A DNA stretch of 64,000 bases from Naasia aerilata (GTDB lineage Bacteria > Actinomycetota > Actinomycetes > Actinomycetales > Microbacteriaceae): the NCBI RefSeq assembly GCF_030296595.1, contig NZ_AP027731.1, positions 62,001 to 126,000 on the forward strand, written 5' to 3'. The translations under genes and the position numbers were made by a program. Numbering within the stretch: the first letter of the stretch is position 1; each line of letters begins with the position of its first letter. This document shows positions 29,381-37,802 of this stretch, in pieces. Under the pieces are notes generated by a model. It was not told the DNA's origin. It saw only the letters and a list, made by a program, of their open reading frames with translations, and ran no database searches.

Positions 29381-30109
29381 TCACGCCTCGTCGCCGGGCG
29401 CATCGGCGTCCCCGGCGGCGCTTCGACTCTGTGCGGCGTCGATGCGCTGCCGCACATCGGACAGGTGCTCGCTCATCGCCAGATGCGCGGCTTCCGGATC
29501 GTGCCGCTCGATCGCCGCGAAGATCCGGCGGTGGCCCTCGATGGACAGCCTGCGACCGGACCGGCCGGTGTGGGTGTGCCGGCGCTCGTCGCTCGTCCAC
29601 TCGCTGGTGAGGGAGCAGATCTTCGCCATCAGCGGGTTCTGGGCGGCCTGGGCGACCAGGAGATGGAACTCCATGTCGAGCCGCAGGGACTCGGCAAGGC
29701 GAAGATTCTCGTTCGCCTCGAACAGGACCTCGCGGAGCTGGAGCAGGTTCGCCGGCGTCGCCCGGATGGCCGCGAGCCGGGCGATCTCCGGCTCGAGGGC
29801 GTAGCGCAGCTCCGCGACGTAGGCGAGCGAGGTGTCCGCCTGCATCGCGGTCAGCTCATTCACCTCGATAGGAGGGCCGAGGACGAGGGTGCCCCGCCCG
29901 GGCGTCCTCTCGAGCAGGCGCTTGTGCTCGAGCTCGGACATCGCCTCGCGCAAGGTGGACCGGGAGACCGACCAGGTGGCGGCGAGCTCGCGCTCCGACG
30001 GGAGCTTGGATCCGGGTGGAACCGTGCCGGTCGCGATCAGCCGCTCGAGGTGCGCGGCGATCGTCGTCGCCGCGGTCTCTGCCCGCCGGAGCGGAGGGAT
30101 GTCCACCAC
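29381..30109 (-). CDS. GntR family regulator, FadR/FCD type
   Basis: A 242-residue repressor-type protein. The winged-helix part has GSKLPSERELAATWSVSRSTLREAMSEL near residues 33-60. The C-terminal FCD domain keeps the likely metal/ligand residues (Asp and His in RLDMEFHLLV, later His in GHRRIFAAI and MSEHL). It faces the island operon convergently. The GTG at 30109 has GGGAG about 7 bases upstream. FCD regulators usually sense an organic acid or sugar acid from the pathway they control, and the palindrome at 23955-23969 fits their recognition pattern. Confidence 0.87.
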   Translation of the reverse strand: MVDIPPLRRAETAATTIAAHLERLIATGTVPPGSKLPSERELAATWSVSRSTLREAMSELEHKRLLERTPGRGTLVLGPPIEVNELTAMQADTSLAYVAELRYALEPEIARLAAIRATPANLLQLREVLFEANENLRLAESLRLDMEFHLLVAQAAQNPLMAKICSLTSEWTSDERRHTHTGRSGRRLSIEGHRRIFAAIERHDPEAAHLAMSEHLSDVRQRIDAAQSRSAAGDADAPGDEA

Positions 30110-30206
30110 GATCGAGCTCCCGTCGTTCCCGCCCCGGCTGCGCGAGGCGACTTCTCAATCTACCGCCGAGCCAGTGGCACGTTCGGCCCCGACGTTCCGG
30201 CCCAAC

Positions 30207-30270
30207 GCAACCATGCGGACGCGTCGCAACGGCGCACGGTTGCGACACGTCCGCACGGATGCGACACGCC
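30207..30270. repeat. Dispersed palindromic repeat, family A, copy 1
   Basis: The core reads GCGGACGCGTCGCAAC-GGCGCAC-GGTTGCGACACGTCCGC. A nearly identical palindrome is found at 48838-48877. Extra half-copies flank the core (CGCAACCATGCGGAC, GGATGCGACACG). It lies directly 3' of the PP2C gene and 5' of the divergent-side GntR gene, so it may act as a terminator as well as being a REP-like element. Confidence 0.75.
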
Positions 30271-30280
30271 CCTGCGCGGA

Positions 30281-31119
30281 TCAGGAGTGGCGGCCCGTGC
30301 CTCGGCGCGGGACCGTCTGGTCCAGGTCGAAGTCGCCGCTCGTCGAGAGGACGTCGATGACGACCACCGTCACGTTGTCGCGCCCGCCGCGGACGAGGGC
30401 CGCGTCGAGGAGGTCGTGCGCGGTGTCGCGGGCCGCGCGGCCCGCCACCAGGTGGGAGCGGATGTCCTCGTCGCTCAGCTCCTTGGTGAGCCCGTCCGAG
30501 CACAGCAGCAGCCGCAGGCCCTCCGTGACCGGGATCATCCAGTAGTCCGGCGCGGGGATGTCGTTGAAGCCCACCGCGCGCGTGATCACGTTGCTGTCCG
30601 GGTGGTGCTCGGCCTGCTCCTTGGTCAGCACGCCCGAGTCCACGAGCTCCTGCACGACCGAGTGGTCGACCGTCACCTGCTCGAACAGCCGGCCGCGGAG
30701 CTGGTACACCCGCGAGTCACCCACGTTGAACACCGCCCAGTACGGGTCCGAGTTCACGAGGGTCAGCGCCGCACCGGTCACCGTGGTGCCGGTGCCGAGG
30801 GCGGTGGTGCCGGAGACCCGGGAGATGTCGCGGGCGGCCACGCCGAGCGCGTGCTCGACGACGTCCGGGTCGATGAAGTCGGTCTCGATGACCTCCGCGA
30901 GCCGCGTCACGACGGCGGCGCTCGCCACGTCCCCGGCGGAGTGGCCCCCATGCCGTCGGCGACGGCGAACAGCGGGCTCTGCGCGAGGAAGCTGTCCTCG
31001 TTGACGGTGCGCTTCCGGCCGACGTTCGTCACCGCCGACCAGCTCAGGGTGACCTGGATGTCGGGCCGCCGGGGAACCGTCACGGTGTGCCCGGAGTTGC
31101 TTCGCCCGATTTGGGTCAC
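30281..31119 (-). CDS. PP2C-type Ser/Thr protein phosphatase, one apparent frame break
   Basis: About 279 residues when repaired. PPM-family motifs are in order: VGRKRTVNEDSF near residue 33, FAVADGMGGH near 51, GTGTTVTGAALT, VFNVGDSRVYQLR, TVDHSVVQELV, LCSDGLTKELSD and GGRDNVTVVVID, giving the metal-binding aspartates. The break near 30950 lies in a run of five; one added base turns DGMGA into DGMGGHSAGDVAS, exactly the family motif. No membrane segment is present. It corresponds to prpC of the PFNA cluster and probably reverses the kinase at 20553-21970, although 8 kb of other genes now separate them. Confidence 0.88.
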
Positions 31120-31177
31120 GGATCCTGCCTGACTGCCGGTGCCCGGTCAGAGCCGGACAAGACGGGGTACTCCGATC

Positions 31178-32545
31178 TCAGCGGATCGGCAGGATCTCGA
31201 TGACATTGCCGTCACCGATATCCACGAGAGTGCCAGGGGACACCACCATCGATTCCCCCTGGCGCAATTTTATCGGAGTCGCCCCGGGCTGGGAGACGAA
31301 GGTGCCGTTCGTGGACCTCATATCGGTCACGACGACGGACGTGCCCTCCTGGCGGAGCTCCACGTGGGTGCTCGAGACCTCCATCGACGGGGATGCGATG
31401 CGGAGCAGGCGGGGCAGCGTCCCCGTGACGATGCGCGGGCTGCTCGGCTTGCGCCCGATGTAGACGGGCGTGTCGAGCCGGTACACCTGGCCGTTGCCGA
31501 TGCGGAAGCAGTAGTAGCCGGTCGCGCGGTCCTGGCCGGGCGTGAACCGGGGGTCGAACTCGATGCGGGACGGCGACCACGTCGTGAGCGGCGGCACGTC
31601 GGCGCGGTGGCGGCGGCGGGAGGCGACGATCGTGTCGGACATGTCGCCCGACTCGTCGCCGGCGCGGCTGAGCTCGGCGACACGCTCCCGCTCGCGCTCT
31701 CCCGCGCCCCAGCGGCCGGTTCCGAGCCCGCGGATGGTGTCGTCGAGGTCCATGGTGTCGCCCGAGTTGCCGACCGCCGTGCGGGAGGGCGGCATGGGCG
31801 GGATGGCGGCGGCGGGCATGCCGCCCGACGCGGCCGGGATGACCGGGATGGGCGTCGTGATCGGCGCACGGTAGGGGCCGGGCGCGGCGGCGAGGTTCTG
31901 GACCGGGATCGACCCGGAGATGGGCGCGGACGGCTGGTGCTGCGCGGGCGTCGCCGCCCGGCTGCGACCGGTTCGCGTGCGCCGCTCCGGCGCAGCGGGC
32001 GCCGGAGCCTCCCCGGGCTCACGCGGGGTCCAGGCGAGCCACGGGGCACGGACGATGCCGCTCAGCAGGGGCAGATCCGCGCTGGTCGGGCCGGTCTCCA
32101 CGCCGACCGCGCGCTCCACCGAGCCCAGCGCGAGCCCCTGCACGCCGTCGAACTCGGCCAGGTACCAGGGCTGCATGTTGCGCGAGTCGATGCGCCGCTG
32201 ACCTGCGGGCGTCTGCACGTCGACGCTGCCCATCCCGCGGAGCACGAGGGTGGTCCGCTGCCCGGTCACGACGACAGCGAAGGACCCGACGGCGGACGGC
32301 CCGCGCGTCGGCACGGCGGCGACGACGGACTCGATGGTCGCATCACGCGCGGTGGCGGTTCGCCAGAGCGCCATCACGGTCTCGAGCGAAGTGGAGGGCT
32401 CGAACCCGGCGAGCACGCGACCGGCGGCGAAGAACATCCAGTTGAGACTGCCGCCCACGTCCGCGGCCAACGGCGAGTAGAACGCGTGGCCGGAGGTCAC
32501 GAACTCTCCGCCTCCCCCAGCCGCCAACTGGCCGATGTAGCTCAT
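31178..32545 (-). CDS. FHA-domain protein of the PFNA-type cluster
   Basis: A 455-residue protein. The N-terminal 150 residues form an unrecognised domain with WMFFAAGRVLAGFEPS and VVVTGQRTTLVLRG; a long Pro/Ala-rich linker follows (about 175-270) and a C-terminal FHA domain (IGRKPSSPRI, MEVSSTHVEL, DMRSTNGTFV) ends near the stop. The linker contains NSGDTMDLDDTIRGLG and SGDMSDTIVA, Thr-containing acidic stretches that look like possible phosphorylation sites. ATG at 32545 was chosen; GTG three bases earlier is possible. The PP2C gene follows after 58 bases, and both match fha and prpC of the PFNA cluster. Confidence 0.82.
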   Translation of the reverse strand: MSYIGQLAAGGGGEFVTSGHAFYSPLAADVGGSLNWMFFAAGRVLAGFEPSTSLETVMALWRTATARDATIESVVAAVPTRGPSAVGSFAVVVTGQRTTLVLRGMGSVDVQTPAGQRRIDSRNMQPWYLAEFDGVQGLALGSVERAVGVETGPTSADLPLLSGIVRAPWLAWTPREPGEAPAPAAPERRTRTGRSRAATPAQHQPSAPISGSIPVQNLAAAPGPYRAPITTPIPVIPAASGGMPAAAIPPMPPSRTAVGNSGDTMDLDDTIRGLGTGRWGAGERERERVAELSRAGDESGDMSDTIVASRRRHRADVPPLTTWSPSRIEFDPRFTPGQDRATGYYCFRIGNGQVYRLDTPVYIGRKPSSPRIVTGTLPRLLRIASPSMEVSSTHVELRQEGTSVVVTDMRSTNGTFVSQPGATPIKLRQGESMVVSPGTLVDIGDGNVIEILPIR

Positions 32546-32757
32546 CACGTGCTTGACGCGAGTGTAGTCCTCAGAGCCGGACAGCGAGAGATCCTCGCCG
32601 CAGCGGGCGCGCGGAAGTCGGCGCCGCAACGGCGTCGAACCGGCACCTTGCAGAGCCGCGACTGAGGCGTGGCCGCCGATTCGACCGATTCCGTTGCCGA
32701 ACGGGGCTTCGCCGCGGATTCGCTTGCCCGGGCCCGACGGCACTGACAGGATCGAGG

Positions 32758-33240
32758 GTGAGCGAACGGCACCGCGCGACACCCGGCAAGCCGGTGCAGC
32801 TGGACGACGTGTCCAAGGCCATCATCGAGCAGTTGCAGCTCGACGGGCGCCGCTCGTACGCCGAGATCGGCAAGGCGGTCGGCCTCAGCGAGGCCGCCGT
32901 CCGGCAGCGGGTGCAGAAGCTCACCGAGTCCGGCGTCATGCAGATCGTCGCCGTCACCGACCCGATGCAGCTGGGCTTCTACCGCCAGGCGATGATCGGC
33001 ATCCGCGTCAGCGGCGACACCCGGGTCATCGCCGATCGGCTGGCGGCGCTGCCGTCCGTCGACTACGTCGTCCTCACGGCGGGCAACTTCGACATCCTCG
33101 CCGAGGTCGTCTGCGAGAACGACGACGAGCTGATCGACCTGCTCAACTCCGAGATCCGCACACTGGAGGGCGTCTCGTCGACCGAGACGTTCGTCTACCT
33201 CCGCCTGCACAAGCAGCTCTACGACTGGGGAACGCGATGA
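32758..33240 (+). CDS. Lrp/AsnC family regulator
   Basis: A 160-residue regulator with an N-terminal helix-turn-helix (DDVSKAIIEQLQLDGRRSYAEIGKAVGLSEAAVRQRVQKL, discussed as residues 14-53) and a C-terminal RAM ligand-binding domain (VVLTAGNFDILAEV). Its stop overlaps the start of the aminotransferase gene as ATGA, so the two are co-translated. Lrp proteins sense amino acids or related amines; here the likely targets are the aminotransferase and oxidase downstream. The 212-base gap between this gene and the divergent FHA gene shows no other feature I can support. Confidence 0.88.
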   Translation: MSERHRATPGKPVQLDDVSKAIIEQLQLDGRRSYAEIGKAVGLSEAAVRQRVQKLTESGVMQIVAVTDPMQLGFYRQAMIGIRVSGDTRVIADRLAALPSVDYVVLTAGNFDILAEVVCENDDELIDLLNSEIRTLEGVSSTETFVYLRLHKQLYDWGTR

Positions 33241-34672
33241 CCATCACCGAACAGGCCGTGCCGGCCGACAGCACGGCGAGCTCCGCCGAGCAGGACCTGC
33301 AGCAGAAGGCCAAGGACCACCTCTGGATGCACTTCTCGCGCCAGTCGGTGCTGGAGGAGCACGGCGTGCCCGTCATCGTCCGCGGCGAGGGCCACACGAT
33401 CTGGGACTCGAAGGGCAAGAGCTACCTCGACGGCCTATCGGGTCTCTTCGTCGTCAACGCCGGGCACGGCCGCCGTCGTCTCGCGGAGGTCGCGGCGAAG
33501 CAGGCCGAGCAGCTCGCGTTCTTCCCGATCTGGTCCTACGCGCACCCCTCGGCCATCGAGCTCGCCGACAAGCTCGCCGACCTGGCCCCCGGGGACCTCA
33601 ACCGGGTCTTCTTCTCGACGGGTGGCGGCGAGGCGGTGGAGACCGCGTTCAAGCTCGCCAAGTACTACTGGAAGCTGCAGGGCCGCCCCACCAAGCACAA
33701 GGTCATCTCCCGCGCCGTCGCCTACCACGGCACGCCGCAGGGCGCCCTCGCGATCACGGGCATCCCGGCCATGAAGGAGATGTTCGAGCCGGTCACCCCT
33801 GGCGGCTTCCGCGTCCCGAACACGAACTACTACCGCTCGGCCGAGCTGGGCTTCGTCTCCAGCACCCAGGAAGGACCGGAGCGCGAGCGCGAGTTCGGCC
33901 TCTGGGCCGCCAACCGGATCGAGGAGATGATCCTCTTCGAGGGCCCCGAGACGGTGGCCGCGGTCTTCCTCGAGCCCGTGCAGAACTCGGGCGGATGCTT
34001 CCCGCCGCCGGCCGGCTACTTCCAGCGGGTGCGCGAGATCTGCGACAAGTACGACGTGCTGCTCGTCTCCGACGAGGTCATCTGCGCGTTCGGCCGGATC
34101 GGCAACTGGTTCGCGTGCGACACCTACGGCTACCTGCCGGACATGATCACGTGCGCCAAGGCCATGACGAGCGGGTACTCCCCATCGGCGCCACGATCGT
34201 GAGCGAGAAGCTCTACGAGCCGTTCCGCACCGGCACGACGTCCTTCTATCACGGCTACACCTTCGGCGGTCACCCGGTGTCCGCGGCCGTCGCGCTCGAG
34301 AATCTCACGATCTTCGAGGAGGAGGGCCTCAACGAGCGCGTCCGCGAGAAGAGCCCGCTCTTCCGGGCGAGCCTGGAGAAGCTCCTGGACCTGCCGATCG
34401 TCGGCGACGTCCGCGGTGACGGCTACTTCTTCGGCATCGAGCTCGTGAAGGACAAGGCGACGAAGGAGACGTTCGACGACGCGGAGTCCGAGCGGCTGCT
34501 GCGCGGGTTCCTTTCCAAGGCGCTCTTCGACGCCGGGCTGTACTGCCGCGCCGACGACCGCGGCGACCCGGTCATCCAGCTCGCCCCGCCGCTCACCATC
34601 GGCGAACCCGAGTTCGAGCAGATCGAGGGCATCCTGCGCGGCGTCCTCACCGAGGCCTGGTCCCGGCTGTGA
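33237..34672 (+). CDS. Class III aminotransferase (polyamine/omega-amino acid type), one apparent frame break
   Basis: About 478 residues when repaired. The PLP fold is marked by WDSKGKSYLDGLSGLFVVNAGHG near residue 60, FFSTGGGEAVETAFKLA near 123, AYHGTPQGAL near 162, LVSDEVICAFGRIG near 281 and the lysine in TCAKAMTSGYSPIG near 307. The break near 34185 is in CCCC; one added C restores SGYSPIGATIV. The N-terminal WMHFSRQ and overall pattern resemble SpuC-like putrescine/pyruvate transaminases. Followed by a PuuB-like oxidase and sharing the window with potDABC and gabT, it probably belongs to polyamine or omega-amine catabolism. Confidence 0.82.
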
Positions 34673-34726
34673 CCTGCCCACTTCCGTGGCGACTCGACGC
34701 CGAGTTGCCGCAGAAGTGGGCAGGTC
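34671..34726. repeat. Dispersed hairpin repeat, family B, copy 1
   Basis: GACCTGCCCACTTC at 34671 pairs with GAAGTGGGCAGGTC ending at 34726, and the inner bases partly pair (GTGGCGACTCG/CGAGTTGCCGC). The right arm GAGTTGCCGCAGAAGTGGG recurs at 52565-52589. It overlaps the stop of the aminotransferase gene and ends directly before the ATG of the oxidase gene, so it can act as a terminator or attenuate the downstream gene. Confidence 0.75.
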
Positions 34727-34727
34727 G

Positions 34728-36097
34728 ATGAGCGGCTACCGGGACGTCAGCTTCTGGCTGGACTCCCTGGCGGCCTCGGGCGAGGACGACCTCTCCGCAC
34801 GCGCCCCTCTTGACGGGGACCGCACCGCCGACGTGTGCATCGTGGGCGGAGGGCTCACGGGGCTCTGGACCGCGCACTACCTCCTGGCCGCCCGGCCGGA
34901 GCTTCAGATCGTCGTGGTCGAGAAGGAGATCGCCGGCTTCGGCGCGTCGGGGCGCAACGGGGGTGGTGCTCTGCGCTGTTCCCGCGGAGCGGCGCGTCGC
35001 TGGAGCGGCAGCACGGCCGCACCGCCGCGGTCGCTCTGCGCCGGGCGATGGTCGACACCGTCGACGAGGTCGGCCGCGCGGTCGCGGAGCTCGGCATCGA
35101 CGCGGACTTCGCCAAGGGCGGCACGCTCGCCTACACGCGCTCCCCCGCCCAGCGCGCCGCCGCGGAGGCGGAGGTCGCCGAGGCCCGCCGTCTGGGCGTG
35201 GACCAGCTCGAGCTGCTCGGCCCCGAGGCCGTCGCGGCCGCCGGGGCCGACGGCGCGGTCTTCGATCCGGCCTGCGCACGCGTTCAACCGGCCCGGCTCG
35301 TCCGGGGTCTCGCCCGCTCGCTGGTCGGCCGGGGCGTCGCCCTGTACGAGCGGACGCCGGCGATCGAGGTGGCGCCGCACCGAGTCACGTCGCCGTCCGG
35401 GACGGTGACCGCCGACACGGTCGTGCTGGCGCTCGAGGGCTACCTGCCCACCCTGCCCCGCTTCCGGCGGCGGATGCTTCCGCTCTACTCGCTGATGATC
35501 GCCACGGAGCCGCTCCCCGACACCGTGTGGGACGAGATCGGCCTGAGGCACGGCCAGACGTTCACCGACTACCGGCACCTGCTCGTCTACGGCCAGCGGA
35601 CCGCGGACAACCGCTTCGCGTTCGGCGGGCGTGGCGCCCGCTACCACTGGGGCAGCAGCGTGCGGCCGGACTACGACCGGGCCCCTCGCGTGTTCGAGCA
35701 CCTGCGCCGGGCGCTCGCCGACCTCTTCCCCGCCGCCGCCGGCGCGGCCGTCACCCACCGCTGGGGCGGTCCCCTCGGGGTGCCGCGGGACTGGCATGCC
35801 AGCGTTTGGCACGATCCGCGCACGGGCGTCGCGTTCGCGGGCGGGTACGTGGGTGACGGACTCTCGACGACGAACCTCGCGGGCCGCACGCTCGCGGAGC
35901 TGATCACGGGCGACCGCACCGAGCTGTCCGCCCTCCCGTGGGTGGGTCACGTCTCGCCCCGCTGGGAGCCGGAGCCTCTGCCCTTCCTCGGCGCCAACGC
36001 GGGACTCGCGGCCATGACCCTGGCCGACGTCGAGGAGCGCGTCACCGGACGCGGCTCCCTCGCCGCTCGGGTCATGGGTCCCCTGACGGGCGCGTAA
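34728..36097 (+). CDS. FAD-dependent amine oxidoreductase (PuuB-like, DAO fold), one apparent frame break
   Basis: About 456 residues when repaired. The dinucleotide-binding motif VCIVGGGLTGLWTA is near residue 30 and SGRNGGWCSALFP near 72; the latter is typical of gamma-glutamylputrescine oxidase-like enzymes and only appears after adding one G to GGGGG near 34965. The C-terminal FAD segment AFAGGYVGDGLSTTNLAGR is near residue 375. Such enzymes oxidise an amine to an aldehyde, ammonia and peroxide. The gene follows the aminotransferase after 55 bases containing a hairpin. The ATG at 34728 was chosen because homology begins with YRDVSFWLDS. Confidence 0.83.
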
Positions 36098-36185
36098 CGC
36101 CTTCAGCCCTGCTGCGCAACCGCTGGGGGCGTGTCGGTGGGCCGCGCCTAGGATGCACGGGAAGCCCCGACAGCACGGAGTGCAC

Positions 36186-36740
36186 ATGTCCTACAGCTCA
36201 GCCGTCCTGCCGGACCACGTCCTCACGCCTGCCCGGAAGCGCGGCGTGGACGGCCGGTCCGTCCTGGCGCTCGTGCTGTTCCTGCTCATCTCCTTCGCGG
36301 TCGCGGCCTTCGGCACGCTCACGACCATCGCCACGGTCGACGGCTGGTATGCGGACGCCGCCAAGGTCGCCTGGACACCGCCGAACTGGCTGTTCGGCCC
36401 CGTCTGGACCGCGCTGTACACGATGATGGCGGTGGCCGCCTGGCTCGTGTGGCGCCGCCGCTTCTTCGACTACGTGACCCCGGCGCTCACGCTGTACGTC
36501 GCGCAGCTCTTCCTCAACGCCGTGTGGACTCCGCTGTTCTTCGGCGGTTACACCGTCATCGGGGGCCCGGCCCTGTGGGTCGCGCTCGCCGTCATCGTGC
36601 TCCTCGACATCTGCGTCGCGGGGACGATCGTCGTGTTCTGGCCGACGAGCCGGACGGCGGCGCTCCTCCTGGTGCCGTACCTCGCCTGGATCCTCTTCGC
36701 CACCACGCTCAACTGGGGCATCGCGGTCCTCAACACCTGA
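36186..36740 (+). CDS. TspO/MBR family membrane protein
   Basis: A 184-residue protein with five transmembrane helices and the family motif WTPPNWLFGPVWTALYTMMA near residues 64-83, then NAVWTPLFFGG near 113. TspO proteins bind porphyrins and related ligands and influence stress and tetrapyrrole handling. The ATG at 36186 follows GGAG by about 7 bases and homology begins downstream of it. The gene stands alone: both neighbours are about 90 bases away, and no functional link to them is evident. Confidence 0.9.
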   Translation: MSYSSAVLPDHVLTPARKRGVDGRSVLALVLFLLISFAVAAFGTLTTIATVDGWYADAAKVAWTPPNWLFGPVWTALYTMMAVAAWLVWRRRFFDYVTPALTLYVAQLFLNAVWTPLFFGGYTVIGGPALWVALAVIVLLDICVAGTIVVFWPTSRTAALLLVPYLAWILFATTLNWGIAVLNT

Positions 36741-36826
36741 TCCCTCCCCCGCGCGACCCGGGACGGGTTCTGCACCGGGGACGCCCGGTCGCCGGCCGGG
36801 CGTGGCCGCGGCTCTAGCCTCCCGGC

Positions 36827-37462
36827 ATGATCCTTCCTGCCCCTACGCTTCTCGAGATGACGACGACGATCGGCGAGGACGGGCTCGCCCGCTGCCCGTG
36901 GGCGACCCGCGACGCCGAATACCGGCGCTACCACGACGAGGAGTGGGGCACTCCCCTGCACGGCGACGGTCCGCTCTTCGAGAAGCTCTGCCTGGAGGGA
37001 TTCCAGGCGGGACTGTCCTGGATCACGATCCTCCGCCGCCGGCCCGGCTTCCGGGAGGCGTTCTCGGGCTTCGACGCCTCGGTGCTCGCCGACTGGACGG
37101 AGCCCCAGGTGGAGCTGCTCCTGGCGGACACGCGCATCATCCGCAACCGCGCGAAGATCGAGGCCACGCTGGCCAACGCGCGCGTGCTCCTCGACCTGCA
37201 GCGCGACGAGGGCGACGGAGCCCTCGATCGGCTCATCTGGGGCTTCGCGCCGCCCGCACGGGAGGACCGCCCGCAGTCCCTCGAGGACATCCCCGCCGTC
37301 ACGCCGGAGTCCACGGCCCTCAGCAAGGAGCTTCGGCGCCGCGGCTTCCGCTTCGTCGGGCCGACCACCGTCTACGCCCTCATGCAGTCGGCCGGGCTCG
37401 TCGACGACCACCTGGCCGGATGCTGGCGCGCGGGAGTCAGTGGAGAGGGCGCTCCGGCGTGA
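36827..37462 (+). CDS. tag: DNA-3-methyladenine glycosylase I
   Basis: A 211-residue base-excision repair enzyme removing 3-methyladenine. Motifs are CPWATRDAEYRRYHDEEWGTP near residue 23 (zinc Cys and the catalytic Glu region), FEKLCLEGFQAGLSWITILRRR near 50, and FRFVGPTTVYALMQSAGLVDDH near 172, all as in Tag. The length fits the family. The ATG at 36857 is an alternative start, since conservation begins just after it; neither has a good ribosome site. Its last 26 bases overlap the end of the convergent gene at 37437. Confidence 0.9.
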   Translation: MILPAPTLLEMTTTIGEDGLARCPWATRDAEYRRYHDEEWGTPLHGDGPLFEKLCLEGFQAGLSWITILRRRPGFREAFSGFDASVLADWTEPQVELLLADTRIIRNRAKIEATLANARVLLDLQRDEGDGALDRLIWGFAPPAREDRPQSLEDIPAVTPESTALSKELRRRGFRFVGPTTVYALMQSAGLVDDHLAGCWRAGVSGEGAPA

Positions 37463-37802
37463 GCGCCGCGGGAGCGAGAGGCGGCTCCAGGACGAACCGC
37501 TCTCCGGAGTAGATCCCCTCGGTGAAGAACACCTGCAGCGTCAGCCGGTCGGGTCGCGCCTCGAGGATGCGCACCCGCACCGGGTCCGGGCGGTCCTCGA
37601 GCCGCAGCACCCAGGGCTCCGCGAGATAGCTCAGCCCGAGCGCCTCGAATCTCCGAGCGGCGTCGTGCCGATCCCCCGGATCGGCGAGCGGATGCCCGAA
37701 GACGGTGACGGGCCGCACCAGGTCGCCGTCGACCGGCTCCAGGTAGCCGAGCACCTCGCCGTCGTCCTCCCGCTCGTAGGGCTCCCACGACTCCGGGATC
37801 AC
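37437..37802 (-). CDS. Conserved-looking hypothetical protein
   Basis: A 121-residue protein I do not recognise. It begins VIPESWEPYEREDDGEVLGYLEP and is acidic, with no membrane segment, cysteine cluster or signal peptide. The GTG start overlaps the TGA of the aldo-keto reductase gene (GTGA), which supports real translation. Its 3' end overlaps tag by 26 bases on the other strand. The regular beta-like pattern (VTVFGHPLADPG, WVLRLEDRPDPVRVRILEARP) suggests a small beta-rich domain. Confidence 0.7.
   Translation of the reverse strand: MIPESWEPYEREDDGEVLGYLEPVDGDLVRPVTVFGHPLADPGDRHDAARRFEALGLSYLAEPWVLRLEDRPDPVRVRILEARPDRLTLQVFFTEGIYSGERFVLEPPLAPAALTPERPLH

Noticed and set aside
30110-30280. 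Possible small gene with the peptide RNGARLRHVRTDATRP between gntR and PP2C
   Set aside because: The same peptide arises from the family-A palindrome at 48.8 kb, so it is a product of the repeat and not a conserved protein.
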